In this document: positions 6,234 through 15,481 of the stretch, in pieces
Position numbering within the stretch: position 1 is the stretch's first letter
Layout of the letters: the number at the start of each line of letters is the position of its first letter
The notes under the pieces: generated by a model
Database searches by the model: none
What the model was told of the DNA's origin: nothing
What the model saw: only the letters and a program-made list of their open reading frames with translations
DNA from: Armatimonadota bacterium
Lineage (GTDB): Bacteria; Armatimonadota; JADLDR01
Assembly (NCBI GenBank): GCA_020846535.1
Contig: JADLDR010000015.1
Coordinates: 1 to 33,163, forward strand
Direction of reading: 5' to 3'
Length of the DNA: 33,163 nucleotides
Program-made: the position numbers and the translations under genes

Positions 6234-6605
6234 ATGGCGGCCCCGACAGAAACCGCTCCTCGTGCGGATGCCAGCGTTTACGAAGGTTTTCCTGTGATCG
6301 CCCTGGCAGGCCAGCCCGATATCGACACCCTTCGAGAGTTCGACCGCAAGCTGAGGGCTGTCTTCAATGCAGGCCACGAAACCATCTTCCTGGACTTCAC
6401 CGAGGCAGGCCCATTAGGCCCGGACACCCTTCGCATCGTCGAGCGGCTGGCGGCAAAGATGGCGAAGCGGGGCGGGCATTTTTACCTCATCGCGGCTGCC
6501 GGCCAGGAGAACCCTTTTGCTGGCCCGGTTCTCGGCCCCTTTCCCAGCCTCCAGGAAGCGGCAGATGCCGTTCGCCCCGGAGAGAATCGTTTTGCCTGGG
6601 AATAA
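6234..6605 (+). CDS. STAS-domain-like protein
   Basis: A 123-residue soluble protein that looks like a single STAS (anti-anti-sigma-like) domain. After a short N-terminal tail, VIALAGQPDIDTLREFDRKL and the strand ETIFLDFTEAGPLGPDTLRI match the family pattern, with GPLGPDTL at the loop that in anti-anti-sigma factors carries the phosphorylated serine (DSSGL). Here no serine is present at that loop, so regulation by phosphorylation is unlikely. GAGGAGG lies five bases before the ATG. It is divergent from arsR and convergent with the oxidoreductase at 6648. No anti-sigma kinase is nearby, so the partner is unknown. Confidence 0.6.
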   Translation: MAAPTETAPRADASVYEGFPVIALAGQPDIDTLREFDRKLRAVFNAGHETIFLDFTEAGPLGPDTLRIVERLAAKMAKRGGHFYLIAAAGQENPFAGPVLGPFPSLQEAADAVRPGENRFAWE

Positions 6606-6621
6606 AGCATTCAGGGCGAAC

Positions 6622-6641
6622 CCGCAGGCACACCCCTGCGG
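6622..6641. terminator. Hairpin between convergent genes, possible two-way terminator
   Basis: CCGCAGG and CCTGCGG form a seven-pair stem with a six-base loop in the 42-base gap between two convergent stop codons. No clear T tract follows in either direction. Confidence 0.4.
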
Positions 6642-6647
6642 ACTGTG

Positions 6648-7709
6648 TTACTCCTCGATAGCCACGGCCTCTCCGGTCTCGGCGGAGCGGTAGAGGGCGT
6701 TCAGGATTTGCTGGACATGCAGGCCGTGCTGGCCCGGTGCCATGACCGGCTTGTTCTCCTGGATGCAGCGCACGAAATGCTGCTGGGGGTTCTCCCCGGT
6801 CGGGAAGTGGCGCGGCAGGATGTCCTCGAAAGCCCCGCCCCGCTCTTTGAAGACCTTCAGCCCGAATTCGTATCCTTCTCCGATGTTGCGCTGTTCGGCC
6901 CCTCCTTTGGAGCCGAACAGCTGGGTATACATCTCTTCGGCCCGCTCGCTGTTCCCGGCCCAGCTTGCCTCCAGGAAGACCGTAGCCCCGTTCTCCAGTT
7001 TGATCAGCCCGCAGGCCAGGTCTTCCACATCGTAGGCCTTCTTGGCGGCCTTCGCCATCTTATCGCCGAACTCGGTATAGGTGGAACCCAGGACCATCTT
7101 CGGCTTCGGATGCCCCAGGAGCCACAGGGCCAGGTCCAGCCGGTGAACCCCCAGATCGATCAGTGGCCCGCCCCCGGCCATCGCCTTCTGCGTAAACCAG
7201 CTTCCCATCCCCGGAACGCCCCGGCGGCGAAGCCACCCGGTTTTGACGTAATAGATATCCCCCAGCTCGCCGCTGTCCACGTAATGCTTCATCATCCGGG
7301 CCTGGGGCGTGAAACGGAAATTGAAGTGCATCATCAATTTCACCCCGGCCTCTTCCGCCGCGGCGATCATCGCCTGGGCCTGATCCACGGTCATCGCCAT
7401 CGGCTTCTCGCAAAGGACGTGCTTGCCCGCTTTCGCGGCGGCGATGGTGGCGGGGGCGTGCAGGTAGTTGGGCAGGGCGATAGAGACGGCGTCCAACTCC
7501 TTCATCGCGAACATTTCTTCATACTTCTCGAAGGTGTAGGGCACTCCGAACTCCTGCTCCGCCGATTCCAGCCGCGTCCTGTCGAGATCGCAGACAGCGA
7601 CGATATCGCAGTTCAAAGTACTCTGGTAGCCGCGCAGGTGCGCCCGCCCCATACCCAGCCCCACCACCCCCACCCGGGCGCGCTTCGGCGAACGGGAAGA
7701 AGATCGCAT
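6648..7709 (-). CDS. Gfo/Idh/MocA-family NAD(P)-dependent oxidoreductase
   Basis: A 353-residue cytoplasmic dehydrogenase of the Gfo/Idh/MocA family, which oxidises or reduces sugars, cyclitols or related compounds with NAD(P). The Rossmann motif GVVGLGMGRAHLRGY is near residue 14, the conserved lysine motif is CEKPMAMT, and the substrate-side motif is GGGPLIDLGVHRLDLALWLL with the catalytic-type D and H. AGGAGG seven bases before the ATG fixes the start. The gene stands alone, flanked by convergent and divergent neighbours, so the substrate cannot be deduced. The upstream DNA (7722-7757) carries a single degenerate arm of the repeat seen at 13759. Confidence 0.88.
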   Translation of the reverse strand: MRSSSRSPKRARVGVVGLGMGRAHLRGYQSTLNCDIVAVCDLDRTRLESAEQEFGVPYTFEKYEEMFAMKELDAVSIALPNYLHAPATIAAAKAGKHVLCEKPMAMTVDQAQAMIAAAEEAGVKLMMHFNFRFTPQARMMKHYVDSGELGDIYYVKTGWLRRRGVPGMGSWFTQKAMAGGGPLIDLGVHRLDLALWLLGHPKPKMVLGSTYTEFGDKMAKAAKKAYDVEDLACGLIKLENGATVFLEASWAGNSERAEEMYTQLFGSKGGAEQRNIGEGYEFGLKVFKERGGAFEDILPRHFPTGENPQQHFVRCIQENKPVMAPGQHGLHVQQILNALYRSAETGEAVAIEE

Positions 7710-7878
7710 CGTAAATCCTCCTTATCGATATTGTGGCTTCATCGCTGCGCTCCTCACAGGCTGCATCAATGCCATGTGTCTCGTAGCGCCAAATACGTTC
7801 CGCAATTCAAAAGTTCCGTTTATTTTTTCGACACGGCTTTTCTTCTCCCTCCTGGAAAAGCATCCCGACATCCCCCTA

Positions 7879-7907
7879 TTGCCAAAACTCACCAATTATG
7901 TTAAACT
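7879..7907 (+). promoter_or_regulatory. Possible promoter of the aromatic amino-acid operon
   Basis: TTGCCA (7879-7884) and TAAACT (7902-7907) are 17 bases apart, about 70 bases before the hisC-type start. The match is moderate. I see no attenuator, T-box or riboswitch in the leader. Confidence 0.4.
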
Positions 7908-7977
7908 CAAGGAGTAAATTCATCTTATCGGCAGCCCTCCGGGATGCGGAGCGCCGTAAGATTCAGGGGTAGACTCA

Positions 7978-9078
7978 ATGACAGCGACACGCAGCTTTAT
8001 CAGGCCCAACATCTTGGACCTGACGCCCTACCGGCCCGGCAAGCCTATCGAAGAGGTACAGCGGGAATACGGCATCCAGGATGTCGTCAAAATGGCCTCC
8101 AACGAGAACCCGCTGGGGCCGTCTCCGAAGGCGGTAGCCGCCATGGAGGAGGCCGTCCGGCAGGTGGGTCTCTACCCGGACGGGAACTGCTTCTATCTGA
8201 AGGAGGATCTGGCCCGCTACTGGAAGGTTTCTGCCGAAGAGATCATTCTGGGGAACGGCTCGGATGAGATCATCCACTATCTGGGCGTGGCCTTCATGAA
8301 CCCGGGGGAAGAGGTGATCCTGGCCGACCCGACCTTCGTGCGCTATGAGTCCGCAGCCATCCTGAATAACTGCGCCTGCATCAAGGTTCCCCTGAAGAAC
8401 CACACCTACGACCTTGCCGCTATGGCGGACCGCATCACCGACCGCACCAAAATGATCTTTATTGCCAATCCCAACAACCCGACCGGCACCATGGTCACGC
8501 GCCAGGAAGTGGACGCCCTGATGAACCGGGTTCCCGAGGGCGTTCTCACGGTCTTTGACGAGGCCTATTACGAATACGTCGAAAGCCCCGCATATCCCGA
8601 CACCCTGAACCTGGTGCGCGAGGGGCGGGATGTGATCGTCCTGCGGACTTTTTCCAAAATCTACGCCCTCGCCGGTTTGAGGATCGGCTACGGCATCGCC
8701 CGCCCGGAGATCATCCACTATCTGAACCAGGTGCGCGAGCCGTTCAATGTCAGCCTGGTCGCCCAGGCAGCCGCCCGGGCCAGCCTCCGGGACCCCGGAC
8801 AGGTGGCCCGGAGCCGAAAGGCCAATGCCGAAGGCAAGCGATTCCTCTGCCAGGGCTTCGAGGCGATAGGCCTGGAATACGCGCCCAGCGAGGCAAACTT
8901 TATCTGGGTGAACACAGGCAAGGACTCCCGGGAGGTTTTCGAGGCCCTGATCCACCGGGGCGTGATCGTGCGGACAGGCGATATCTTCGGCTGGCCTACC
9001 TATATCCGTGTCACGATGGGCACGCCGGACGAAAACAGGCGTTTCATCGAGGCTCTGCGCTCGGTGCTGGGCCAATAG
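7978..9078 (+). CDS. hisC: Histidinol-phosphate / aromatic aminotransferase (HisC family)
   Basis: A 366-residue fold-type I PLP aminotransferase of the HisC family. It shows [13 protein letters not shown] near the N-terminus, GNGSDEII in the cofactor site, NPNNPTGT, the FDEAYYEY strand and the PLP lysine motif [17 protein letters not shown] (K227). HisC enzymes make histidinol phosphate from imidazole-acetol phosphate, and many also transaminate phenylpyruvate and 4-hydroxyphenylpyruvate. The genes that follow are DAHP synthase and prephenate dehydrogenase, with no his genes in view, so a role in tyrosine and phenylalanine synthesis is likely here. AGGGG lies about nine bases before the ATG. 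DAHP synthase starts 14 bases after its stop. Confidence 0.9.
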   Translation: MTATRSFIRPNILDLTPYRPGKPIEEVQREYGIQDVVKMASNENPLGPSPKAVAAMEEAVRQVGLYPDGNCFYLKEDLARYWKVSAEEIILGNGSDEIIHYLGVAFMNPGEEVILADPTFVRYESAAILNNCACIKVPLKNHTYDLAAMADRITDRTKMIFIANPNNPTGTMVTRQEVDALMNRVPEGVLTVFDEAYYEYVESPAYPDTLNLVREGRDVIVLRTFSKIYALAGLRIGYGIARPEIIHYLNQVREPFNVSLVAQAAARASLRDPGQVARSRKANAEGKRFLCQGFEAIGLEYAPSEANFIWVNTGKDSREVFEALIHRGVIVRTGDIFGWPTYIRVTMGTPDENRRFIEALRSVLGQ

Positions 9079-9091
9079 AAGGGGTTGCGCT

Positions 9092-10108
9092 GTGATTATT
9101 ATTTTGAGAAAAAACGCCACCGAGGAGAACATCCAGGCCATTACGCAACATCTGGAATCCCACGGGTACGGGGCGCATCTCTCCCGCGGGGTGGAGTGTA
9201 CCATCGTAGGAGCTATCGGCTCTCCGGAAAGCCTGGAGATGGCGGAGCATTTCGAGTCCCTCCCCTATGTGGAGCGGGTCATCCCGATCCTGAAGCCCTA
9301 CAAGCTGGTGAGCCGGGAGGCTCATCCGGAAAACTCGGAGATACCGGTCGGGCCGGTGACCATCGGGGGCCTGCAGGCGGTGGTCATGGCCGGCCCCTGT
9401 ACGGTCGAAAGCTGGGACCAGCTCATGACCACCGCCTGGGCCGTCAAGGAGGCCGGGGCCACGATCCTGCGCGGCGGGGCTTTCAAGCCCAGCACCTCCC
9501 CTTACAGCTTTCACGGGCTGGGGGAGGAGGGCCTGCAAATGCTGGCTGCCGCCCGCTCCGAAACGGGCCTCCCCGTCATTACCGAGGTGATGGACACAAG
9601 GGATGTCGAGATGGTGGCCCGCTATGCCGATATCCTGCAAATCGGGACCCGCAACATGGCAAACTTTTCGCTGCTCAAGGCGGTCGGGCAGGTCAACAAG
9701 CCGGTGATGCTCAAACGCGGCTGGGCCTCCAAAATCGAGGAATGGCTTCAGGCCGCCGAATATATCGCCCTGGAAGGCAACCAGGAAATCATCCTCTGCG
9801 AGCGCGGCATCCGCACCTTCGAGACCTACACCCGTAACACGGTGGATATCAATGCCATCCCCGCAGTCAAGGAACTGAGCCACCTGCCGGTCATTCTGGA
9901 TCCCAGCCAGGGGACGGGCAAGGCGGCCCTGGTCGGCCCGGTCTCCAGGGCGGGGATCGCCGCCGGGGCCGACGGCCTGATTATCGAGGTCCATCCCAAC
10001 CCGGCGGAGGCCATCAAGGACGGCCCGCAGTCTCTCACCATCGAAACCTTCCGGCAGCTTATGGCCGAGCTTCCGCCCATCGCCCGGGCGGTCGGGCGGA
10101 CGATCTGA
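9092..10108 (+). CDS. aroF: 3-deoxy-7-phosphoheptulonate (DAHP) synthase with N-terminal regulatory domain
   Basis: This enzyme condenses phosphoenolpyruvate with erythrose 4-phosphate, the first step of the shikimate pathway. The 338-residue length equals the Thermotoga-type enzyme with an N-terminal ferredoxin-like regulatory domain (residues 1-75, beginning [14 protein letters not shown]), which in that group mediates feedback inhibition by tyrosine or phenylalanine. The barrel has AGPCTVES (metal Cys at 103), [48 protein letters not shown] and [12 protein letters not shown] chose the GTG at 9092 because GAAGGGG lies seven bases in front and the family N-terminus begins there; the frame is open further upstream. 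It lies between the hisC-type gene and tyrA as an operon. Confidence 0.95.
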   Translation: MIIILRKNATEENIQAITQHLESHGYGAHLSRGVECTIVGAIGSPESLEMAEHFESLPYVERVIPILKPYKLVSREAHPENSEIPVGPVTIGGLQAVVMAGPCTVESWDQLMTTAWAVKEAGATILRGGAFKPSTSPYSFHGLGEEGLQMLAAARSETGLPVITEVMDTRDVEMVARYADILQIGTRNMANFSLLKAVGQVNKPVMLKRGWASKIEEWLQAAEYIALEGNQEIILCERGIRTFETYTRNTVDINAIPAVKELSHLPVILDPSQGTGKAALVGPVSRAGIAAGADGLIIEVHPNPAEAIKDGPQSLTIETFRQLMAELPPIARAVGRTI

Positions 10109-10109
10109 T

Positions 10110-10967
10110 ATGCTCCCGCATGTCGCCATCATCGGGGTCGGGCTGATGGGCGGGTCGTTGGGAATGGCGCTCCGCCAGCGGGGGCTGGCCTCCCGCGTGA
10201 CCGGCGTAGGCCGCCGCGCCGAACGCCTGGAAACGGCGCGATCCCTGGGCGCTGTCGATGCCTGGGCGCTCGATCCTCATGAAGGCGTCCGCGAGGCCGA
10301 TATCGTCTTTATCGGGGTTCCGGTCGGTCAGACGGCGGCAATCTTCCGCCAGGTCGCCCCCTCCCTGCCCGGGGGCTGCCTGGTCACCGACCTGGGCAGC
10401 GCCAAAGCCCGCCTGACAACTGACTGCGAAGCGGCCTGCCCGGAGGGCGTCTTTTTTGTCGGCGGCCACCCCATGGCCGGATCGGAGGCAACCGGCGTCG
10501 AAGCCGCCCGCCCCGACCTCTATGAAGGGGCCGTCTACATCCTGACCGAAACCGCGCGCACCGACCCCGGCGCTTTGGAACGCCTGGAGGCGCTCGTCCG
10601 GGCGCTCGGGGCGGCCCCGCTACGCCTCGCTCCCGAAGACCACGACCGGATGGTGGCTTTCACCAGCCATCTGCCCCACCTCCTGGCCTGGGCGCTGGCC
10701 CGGGCGGCAGAGGACGCCCGCCGCATCGATCCTTCCCTTCTCTCCCTCGCCGCCGGCAGCTTCCGCGACATGACCCGCATCGCCGCCAGCTCTCCGGAAA
10801 TGTGGCGTGACATCTTCCTTCATAACCGGGAAAATCTTCTGAAGGCCGCCCTCGACTTCCGCCTCCGCCTCCAGGCCCTGGAAGACGCCATCACCTCCGG
10901 AGACGAAGCCGGCCTGGAGAGATTGCTTGCCGAGGGCCAAACAGCGCGAAAAGCGTTCCGGGGATAG
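10110..10967 (+). CDS. tyrA: Prephenate dehydrogenase
   Basis: A 285-residue NAD(P)-dependent enzyme that oxidatively decarboxylates prephenate to 4-hydroxyphenylpyruvate for tyrosine synthesis. The Rossmann motif IIGVGLMGGSLGMAL is at the N-terminus, the catalytic region reads FFVGGHPMAGSE, and the second conserved His is in TSHLPHLLAWAL. The C-terminal helical domain contains AAGSFRDMTRIAASSPEMWR, typical of the family. There is no ACT or chorismate mutase domain, so this is the simple monofunctional type. The ATG begins one base after the DAHP synthase stop, implying translational coupling. Together with the preceding aminotransferase this completes tyrosine synthesis from prephenate. Confidence 0.94.
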   Translation: MLPHVAIIGVGLMGGSLGMALRQRGLASRVTGVGRRAERLETARSLGAVDAWALDPHEGVREADIVFIGVPVGQTAAIFRQVAPSLPGGCLVTDLGSAKARLTTDCEAACPEGVFFVGGHPMAGSEATGVEAARPDLYEGAVYILTETARTDPGALERLEALVRALGAAPLRLAPEDHDRMVAFTSHLPHLLAWALARAAEDARRIDPSLLSLAAGSFRDMTRIAASSPEMWRDIFLHNRENLLKAALDFRLRLQALEDAITSGDEAGLERLLAEGQTARKAFRG

Positions 10968-11005
10968 GCCGTGCGACAATACAAAAGACCGGACAGCTAT
11001 ACGCC

Positions 11006-11659
11006 ATGACGCCAGGCATCTCCCCCGATCAAGTCCGCGCCGTTCTCGCCGCGCTCGCCGCCACCTACCACGGACGAGGGTCCGTGGAGCTGGGCGATCC
11101 CTATAAGGTGCTGACAGCGACCGTCATCTCGCAGAGGACGCGCGAGGAACAGACGACCGAGGTTTCCAGCCGGGTCTTTGCCCGCTATCCTGATGTTCCC
11201 GCCCTGGCCGCTGCCGAGGAGGGAGAATTGTTTGGCCTCCTGATCGGCTGCCAGTATCCGGAGGCGAAGGCTCCGCGCCTGATCGCCATGGCGAAGATAT
11301 TGCAGGAGCAATATGTGGGGCAGGTTCCGAACGATCTCGACGCCCTGCTGGCCCTGCCGGGCGTGGGGCGAAAGACCGCCAACTGCGTCCTGATCTACGC
11401 CTTCAGCCGGCCCGCGCTCTGTGTAGACACGCACATGCACCGCATCACCAACCGCCTGGGCTGGGTGGAGACCAAGACGCCGGAGCAGACCGAAAAGGCC
11501 CTTGAGAGGGTGATCCCCGAAGATCTCTGGATCGGGAGCAACCGGCTCTTTCTCCAGCATGGCCGCGCTGTCTGCCGGCCGGGCATCCCGCGGTGCAGCC
11601 GCTGCCCCGTCCGCTTCGGCTGCGCCTACGGGCAGGATTCTGAGACGGCCAAAAGGTAG
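11006..11659 (+). CDS. nth: Endonuclease III (DNA glycosylase/AP lyase)
   Basis: A 217-residue base-excision repair enzyme that removes oxidised pyrimidines and cuts at abasic sites. The helix-hairpin-helix with catalytic lysine is LPGVGRKTANCVL, the catalytic aspartate lies in CVDTHMHRITNRLGW, and the [4Fe-4S] site is C-x6-C-x2-C-x5-C (CRPGIPRCSRCPVRFGC). Length and order match E. coli Nth. It follows tyrA by 38 bases with no strong ribosome site and is followed four bases later by the helicase, so it is probably co-transcribed with both. A second, divergent Nth-family gene lies at 18208. Confidence 0.93.
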   Translation: MTPGISPDQVRAVLAALAATYHGRGSVELGDPYKVLTATVISQRTREEQTTEVSSRVFARYPDVPALAAAEEGELFGLLIGCQYPEAKAPRLIAMAKILQEQYVGQVPNDLDALLALPGVGRKTANCVLIYAFSRPALCVDTHMHRITNRLGWVETKTPEQTEKALERVIPEDLWIGSNRLFLQHGRAVCRPGIPRCSRCPVRFGCAYGQDSETAKR

Positions 11660-11663
11660 CTCG

Positions 11664-13727
11664 ATGGAACAGGCTTTCCCTTCCGCATATCCGCCGCCTC
11701 CCATGCCTGCGGTCCTGGCCGGGATTCCTCCGGGGAACGCCGTTTTCGACCCGTTCAAAGACCTTTCCGGCCTGGCGGCAGGGAAGGTCGGCTTTTCCCT
11801 GGACGGACTGAACGACCGGCAGAAGGAGGCCATTACTTTTCTGGACAGCCCGATCATGGTTTTTGCCGGACCGGGCAGCGGAAAGACGCGGGTGCTGACC
11901 TTCCGGGTGGCCTACCTGCTGGACGCCGGGGTGGCGGAAGAGCCGTTTCAGGTACTGGCCCTGACCTTCACCAACAAGGCCGCCGATGAGATGAACGACC
12001 GCATCGAAAAGCTGATAGGCTCCCTGAAAGGCCGCGTCTGGGCCGGCACGTTTCATAGCCTCTGCCACCGCATCCTGAGAGCCTACGGCCCCTATATCAG
12101 CCTGGCCCCCAATTTTACCATCGTGGACGATGCGGACCGGATGGAGATGATCCAGGACTGCCTGGAGAGAGCCAGACTCCTCAACCGCATCCCCCCCATG
12201 CAGGCCCTCGATGAGATCGGGCGCTTCAAGAACGAGATGATCCTGCCCGAACAGTTGGCTTCCGATCCCTCCTCGGGCCGCCGGGCGATGGGGGCCGTTT
12301 TCGCCGATTATCAGAAGCGGCTCGCCAACAACGGCATGATCGATTTCGATGACCTGATGCTTCTGACTATCCGGCTCTTTCAGGAGCATCCCACCCTCTG
12401 CCGCATCTACCAGGACGCCTTCCCCCATATCCTGATCGATGAATACCAGGATACCAATGTGGCCCAGATGGAGCTTCTGAAGCTGCTTGCCGTCCGGACG
12501 CGATCTCTCTGCGCGGTGGCCGACGACGACCAGTCCATCTACTGCTGGCGCGGGGCGCAGCCGCAGAACATTCGAGCCTTCATCGAGCATTTCGGAGCGG
12601 AGAAGGTCTATTTAGAGAAAAACCACCGCTCGCCACAGCCCATTATAGATGCGGCTATAGCAGTTGTAGAACGTAATTCGTCTCATGAAGAAAAGCAGCT
12701 TTATGGAAACCCTCCCCGCGAGGAGTTCTGCATCTTCGGCCACCTGGCGGGAACAATGGAAAAGGAGGCCGCTTTCGTGGCGCGCGAGATCAGGGGATTG
12801 CTCGATGCGGGGTGTTCCCCACAGGAGATCGCTATCCTCTTCCGGACGCGGCACAATTCCCTCTTCGTGCTGGAGCAGGAGTTGGTGAAGGCCGGGGTTC
12901 CCTGCACCCGCGCGGGCCGCGACTACAGCGCCCCACAGCAGGATCTGAAGGGAATGGCGGACTATCTGCATATCATCCATTCTGAGCATAACAGCCGGGC
13001 GCTCCGCCGCGTGCTCGCCTCGGGCCTTTCAAAAGACGACCTGAACGCCCTGGGCCGCTTCTACCGGGACTGCAAATATCGCCACCTCTTCGACGCCCTG
13101 GGCGATATTCACGAACTGGAGAGCTTTCAGGGAGAAAAAGCGGACTTCTGCCGCAAAATTTACGCCCTGGTCCGCGATCTGAGGCATGAGGAGGCGCAGC
13201 CCTCTTTCCTCCTCCGCAGGCTGGCCCGCCGCCTGGAGAGCGATTTCCCTCTGGAGAGCAGCGCCTCCGATTCCCGGCGGAAATCCTTCGAGAACCTTAT
13301 CCGCCAGGCGGAAGAGACGGAGCGCAGGCTGCCCCTTTCCGGCCTGACCGAATTTCTCTCCTCCGTCATCCTGACCCCGGACACCATCTCCCCCGCAGAA
13401 GGCGAAAACACGGTGCGCCTTCTGACCATCCACGGGGCGAAGGGCCTGGAATGGCAATACGTCTTCCTGGTGGCTCTGGAGGAGGGAATCCTTCCCCATT
13501 ACCGGGCCAAAACGCAAACCGAGATCGAGGAAGAGCGCCGGTCCTTTTATGTCGCCATGACGCGGACCAAAGAACGGCTCTACCTATCCTGCGCCGGAGA
13601 GAGGGAATACGGAAAGGAGCAGCGGGCTGTACGCAAGCAGTCGCCGTCCCGATTTCTGGAAGAAATCCCGAAAGGGTTGATAAGGATTCTGGAGGATACG
13701 GAGCGGTCGCCGCTGCCTTTGTTATGA
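11664..13727 (+). CDS. UvrD/PcrA-type superfamily 1 DNA helicase
   Basis: A 687-residue ATP-dependent 3'-5' DNA helicase of the UvrD/PcrA/Rep group, acting in repair and in clearing replication blocks. Motifs are in order: FAGPGSGKTRVL (Walker A, 69-76 region), LALTFTNKAADEM, GTFHSLCHRILR, ILIDEYQDTN, VADDDQSIYCWRGA, LEKNHRSP, LLTIHGAKGLEWQYVFLV and RRSFYVAMTRTKERLYL. A 45-residue extension precedes the usual start region (LNDRQKEAI), and the C-terminus lacks the tail that contacts RNA polymerase in PcrA, so I leave the symbol empty. The start at 11664 follows the nth stop by four bases; an internal ATG at 11703 is possible. Codons around 12610-12705 (TTA, ATA, GTA, CGT) are unlike the rest of the gene. 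Confidence 0.92.
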   Translation: MEQAFPSAYPPPPMPAVLAGIPPGNAVFDPFKDLSGLAAGKVGFSLDGLNDRQKEAITFLDSPIMVFAGPGSGKTRVLTFRVAYLLDAGVAEEPFQVLALTFTNKAADEMNDRIEKLIGSLKGRVWAGTFHSLCHRILRAYGPYISLAPNFTIVDDADRMEMIQDCLERARLLNRIPPMQALDEIGRFKNEMILPEQLASDPSSGRRAMGAVFADYQKRLANNGMIDFDDLMLLTIRLFQEHPTLCRIYQDAFPHILIDEYQDTNVAQMELLKLLAVRTRSLCAVADDDQSIYCWRGAQPQNIRAFIEHFGAEKVYLEKNHRSPQPIIDAAIAVVERNSSHEEKQLYGNPPREEFCIFGHLAGTMEKEAAFVAREIRGLLDAGCSPQEIAILFRTRHNSLFVLEQELVKAGVPCTRAGRDYSAPQQDLKGMADYLHIIHSEHNSRALRRVLASGLSKDDLNALGRFYRDCKYRHLFDALGDIHELESFQGEKADFCRKIYALVRDLRHEEAQPSFLLRRLARRLESDFPLESSASDSRRKSFENLIRQAEETERRLPLSGLTEFLSSVILTPDTISPAEGENTVRLLTIHGAKGLEWQYVFLVALEEGILPHYRAKTQTEIEEERRSFYVAMTRTKERLYLSCAGEREYGKEQRAVRKQSPSRFLEEIPKGLIRILEDTERSPLPLL

Positions 13728-13758
13728 CCGCTTCGGGCGGATGCTATGGATGCGGTCT

Positions 13759-13863
13759 GCGAGGAGCGGCAGCGACGCGGCAATCTCCAGGCCAGCGCCC
13801 ACGAGGAGAGCCTTCTCGGGCCTTTGGGACGTTGGCGATTGCCGCGTCGCTGCCGCTCCTCGC
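13759..13863. repeat. Long perfect inverted repeat (27-base arms)
   Basis: Arms at 13759-13785 and 13837-13863 are exact reverse complements over 27 bases (left arm begins GCGAGGAGCGGCAGCGACGC) with a 51-base spacer. The core GAGGAGCGNAGCGACGYGGCAAT is an intergenic repeat pattern I have seen in several bacterial phyla. It lies between the helicase stop and the convergent cysK stop, so as RNA it would make a strong hairpin and may also serve as terminator. No gene is seen in the 253-base gap 13728-13980. Confidence 0.8.
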
Positions 13864-13980
13864 AATGACATCGATGATACGGCTGCTTGTATGTGACGTT
13901 GGAGATTGCTACGATGCTCCTCGCAGACTGTATCGCTGGTATGCTTTTCGAATCGACAAGCGAAAGTCGCGTTTATAACC

Positions 13981-14916
13981 CTATCCCTGCAAATCCGCAA
14001 AGAGAGCGGTGCTGAGGTAGCGTTCCCCGGTATCGGGCATGACCGCTACGATCAGCTTGCCCGCGTTCTCCGGGCGTTTGGCGATCTCGACAGCGGCGTG
14101 TGCGGCGGCTCCGGAGGAGATGCCGATCAGAACTCCTTCCTCCCGTGCCAGCCGCCTCGCCATATCGATGGCCTCCTCGTTGGTAACGTGGAAGATCTCA
14201 TCGATTAATGAGGTATTCAGGACATCCGGGATAAAGCCTGCCCCAAGGCCCTGGATCTTGTGCGGGCTGTGCTGGCCGCCGGCGAGTACGGGAGAGTTCG
14301 CCGGCTCTACCGCCACGATCCTGAAGGACGGCTTCTTGGGTTTGATAACCTCCGCCACCCCGGTCAGAGTCCCGCCGGTCCCGACCCCGGAGATCAAGAT
14401 ATCCACCTGGCCGTCGGTGTCGTTCCAGATCTCCTGGGCTGTGGTCTTCCGGTGAATCTCCGGGTTGGCCGGATTCTGGAACTGTTGGGGAATGAAAGAG
14501 TTGGGGATGCTGGCCGCCAGTTCCTCGGCCTTTCGGATGGCCCCTTTCATCCCTTCGGCTCCGGGTATCAGGACAAGCTCCGCGCCGTACGCCCGCAAGA
14601 GAACGCGGCGCTCCATGCTCATCGTATCCGGCATGGTCAGGATCAGGCGGTAGCCGCGGGCCGCGCATACGAAGGCCAGGGCAATCCCCGTGTTCCCACT
14701 CGTCGGCTCGATGATCGTCGTTTCCGCATTGATGGTCCCGCGTTCCTCCGCGTCCCGGATCATGCTGACCCCGATCCTGTCCTTGACGCTCCCGCCCGGG
14801 TTCATCGATTCGAGCTTGCCCGCAACGGTCGCGACACACCCTTCGGTCACTTTGTTGAAACGCACCAACGGGGTGTTCCCGATCAACTCGGTAATGTCGT
14901 TTGCTATCCTTGCCAT
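13981..14916 (-). CDS. cysK: Cysteine synthase (O-acetylserine sulfhydrylase)
   Basis: A 311-residue PLP enzyme that makes L-cysteine from O-acetylserine and sulfide. [16 protein letters not shown] opens the fold, the PLP lysine is in [11 protein letters not shown] (K45), the substrate loop is [15 protein letters not shown], the phosphate-binding loop is [17 protein letters not shown], and [15 protein letters not shown] closes the active site. The ATG at 14916 has GGGAGG eight bases in front; the frame is open further upstream but that leader is not family-like. It lies 62 bases behind an Rrf2-family regulator, the pair implying cysteine-responsive control. In Bacillus, CysK also acts as co-repressor partner of the Rrf2 protein CymR, which may be true here. 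Confidence 0.95.
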   Translation of the reverse strand: MARIANDITELIGNTPLVRFNKVTEGCVATVAGKLESMNPGGSVKDRIGVSMIRDAEERGTINAETTIIEPTSGNTGIALAFVCAARGYRLILTMPDTMSMERRVLLRAYGAELVLIPGAEGMKGAIRKAEELAASIPNSFIPQQFQNPANPEIHRKTTAQEIWNDTDGQVDILISGVGTGGTLTGVAEVIKPKKPSFRIVAVEPANSPVLAGGQHSPHKIQGLGAGFIPDVLNTSLIDEIFHVTNEEAIDMARRLAREEGVLIGISSGAAAHAAVEIAKRPENAGKLIVAVMPDTGERYLSTALFADLQG

Positions 14917-14978
14917 CTGAGTTGCCTCCCTCCGGCCTACGCGGCAGAGGAACGATTTCCGCTCCGCGCTTCCAGCCG

Positions 14979-15428
14979 TCAAATATACATCTGGTAGGAT
15001 GCGCTCACATCCTCCTGAAGCTTCAGGTCGATCAAATCCTGAAGGGTCGTCCGGTCGAGAACGGCTTCGATGGATTTGCGAACGCGCTGCCACAGCTCTT
15101 GAATGACCCGGTGGCTTTCGTAATCCCCGGCCTGGTTCCTCCCTTCCCCCAGCCGTTCCAGGGGCACTATCGGCCCGCTGAGCGCCCGGATGATCTCGCC
15201 CACCGCGATCCGGTCGGGGCTGCGGGCCAGCCGGTAGCCGCCCGCCGCGCCCCGCGTACTCTGCACGATCCCCGCCCGCCGGAGCGTTGCCAGCAGCTGC
15301 TCCAGGAACTGCTCCGGGATATTCTGCCTCACGGCCACTTCCCGGATCTGGATCGGGGCGTCATTTTTATGCAGGGCAAGGTCCAGGGCCGCCCTGACCC
15401 CATATTCCTCCTTCGCCGTGAAGTTCAT
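14979..15428 (-). CDS. Rrf2-family transcriptional regulator, CymR-like
   Basis: A 149-residue winged-helix regulator of the Rrf2 family. It starts [20 protein letters not shown], has the recognition region [19 protein letters not shown], the [13 protein letters not shown] wing and [16 protein letters not shown]. The three cysteines that hold the Fe-S cluster in IscR and NsrR are absent (there are no cysteines at all), so it is cluster-free, like CymR. Linkage to cysK supports control of cysteine supply. The ATG at 15428 is preceded by GGAGG at six bases; an ATG four codons upstream overlaps that ribosome site and is unlikely. It has a consensus promoter and a dyad just downstream of it, suggesting self-repression. 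Confidence 0.9.
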   Translation of the reverse strand: MNFTAKEEYGVRAALDLALHKNDAPIQIREVAVRQNIPEQFLEQLLATLRRAGIVQSTRGAAGGYRLARSPDRIAVGEIIRALSGPIVPLERLGEGRNQAGDYESHRVIQELWQRVRKSIEAVLDRTTLQDLIDLKLQEDVSASYQMYI

Positions 15429-15447
15429 GATCGCCTCCATCGTGCAA

Positions 15448-15471
15448 ATATCAACTAAGCCGGTCGGGTAT
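15448..15471. promoter_or_regulatory. Candidate Rrf2-type operator
   Basis: Read on the minus strand, ATACCCGACC and the inverted half ATATCAACTA face each other over a 24-base imperfect dyad between the promoter and the start codon of the Rrf2 gene. The half-sites resemble the ATAnyyGACT type bound by IscR-like regulators. An overlapping dyad AAGCCG-N11-CGGCTT (15457-15479) also exists. Confidence 0.4.
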
Positions 15472-15481
15472 ATCGGCTTTC

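Noticed and set aside
7710..7977. Leader of the aromatic operon as a riboswitch or T-box
   Set aside because: I could find no T-box sequence, leader peptide rich in aromatic codons, or terminator/antiterminator pair.
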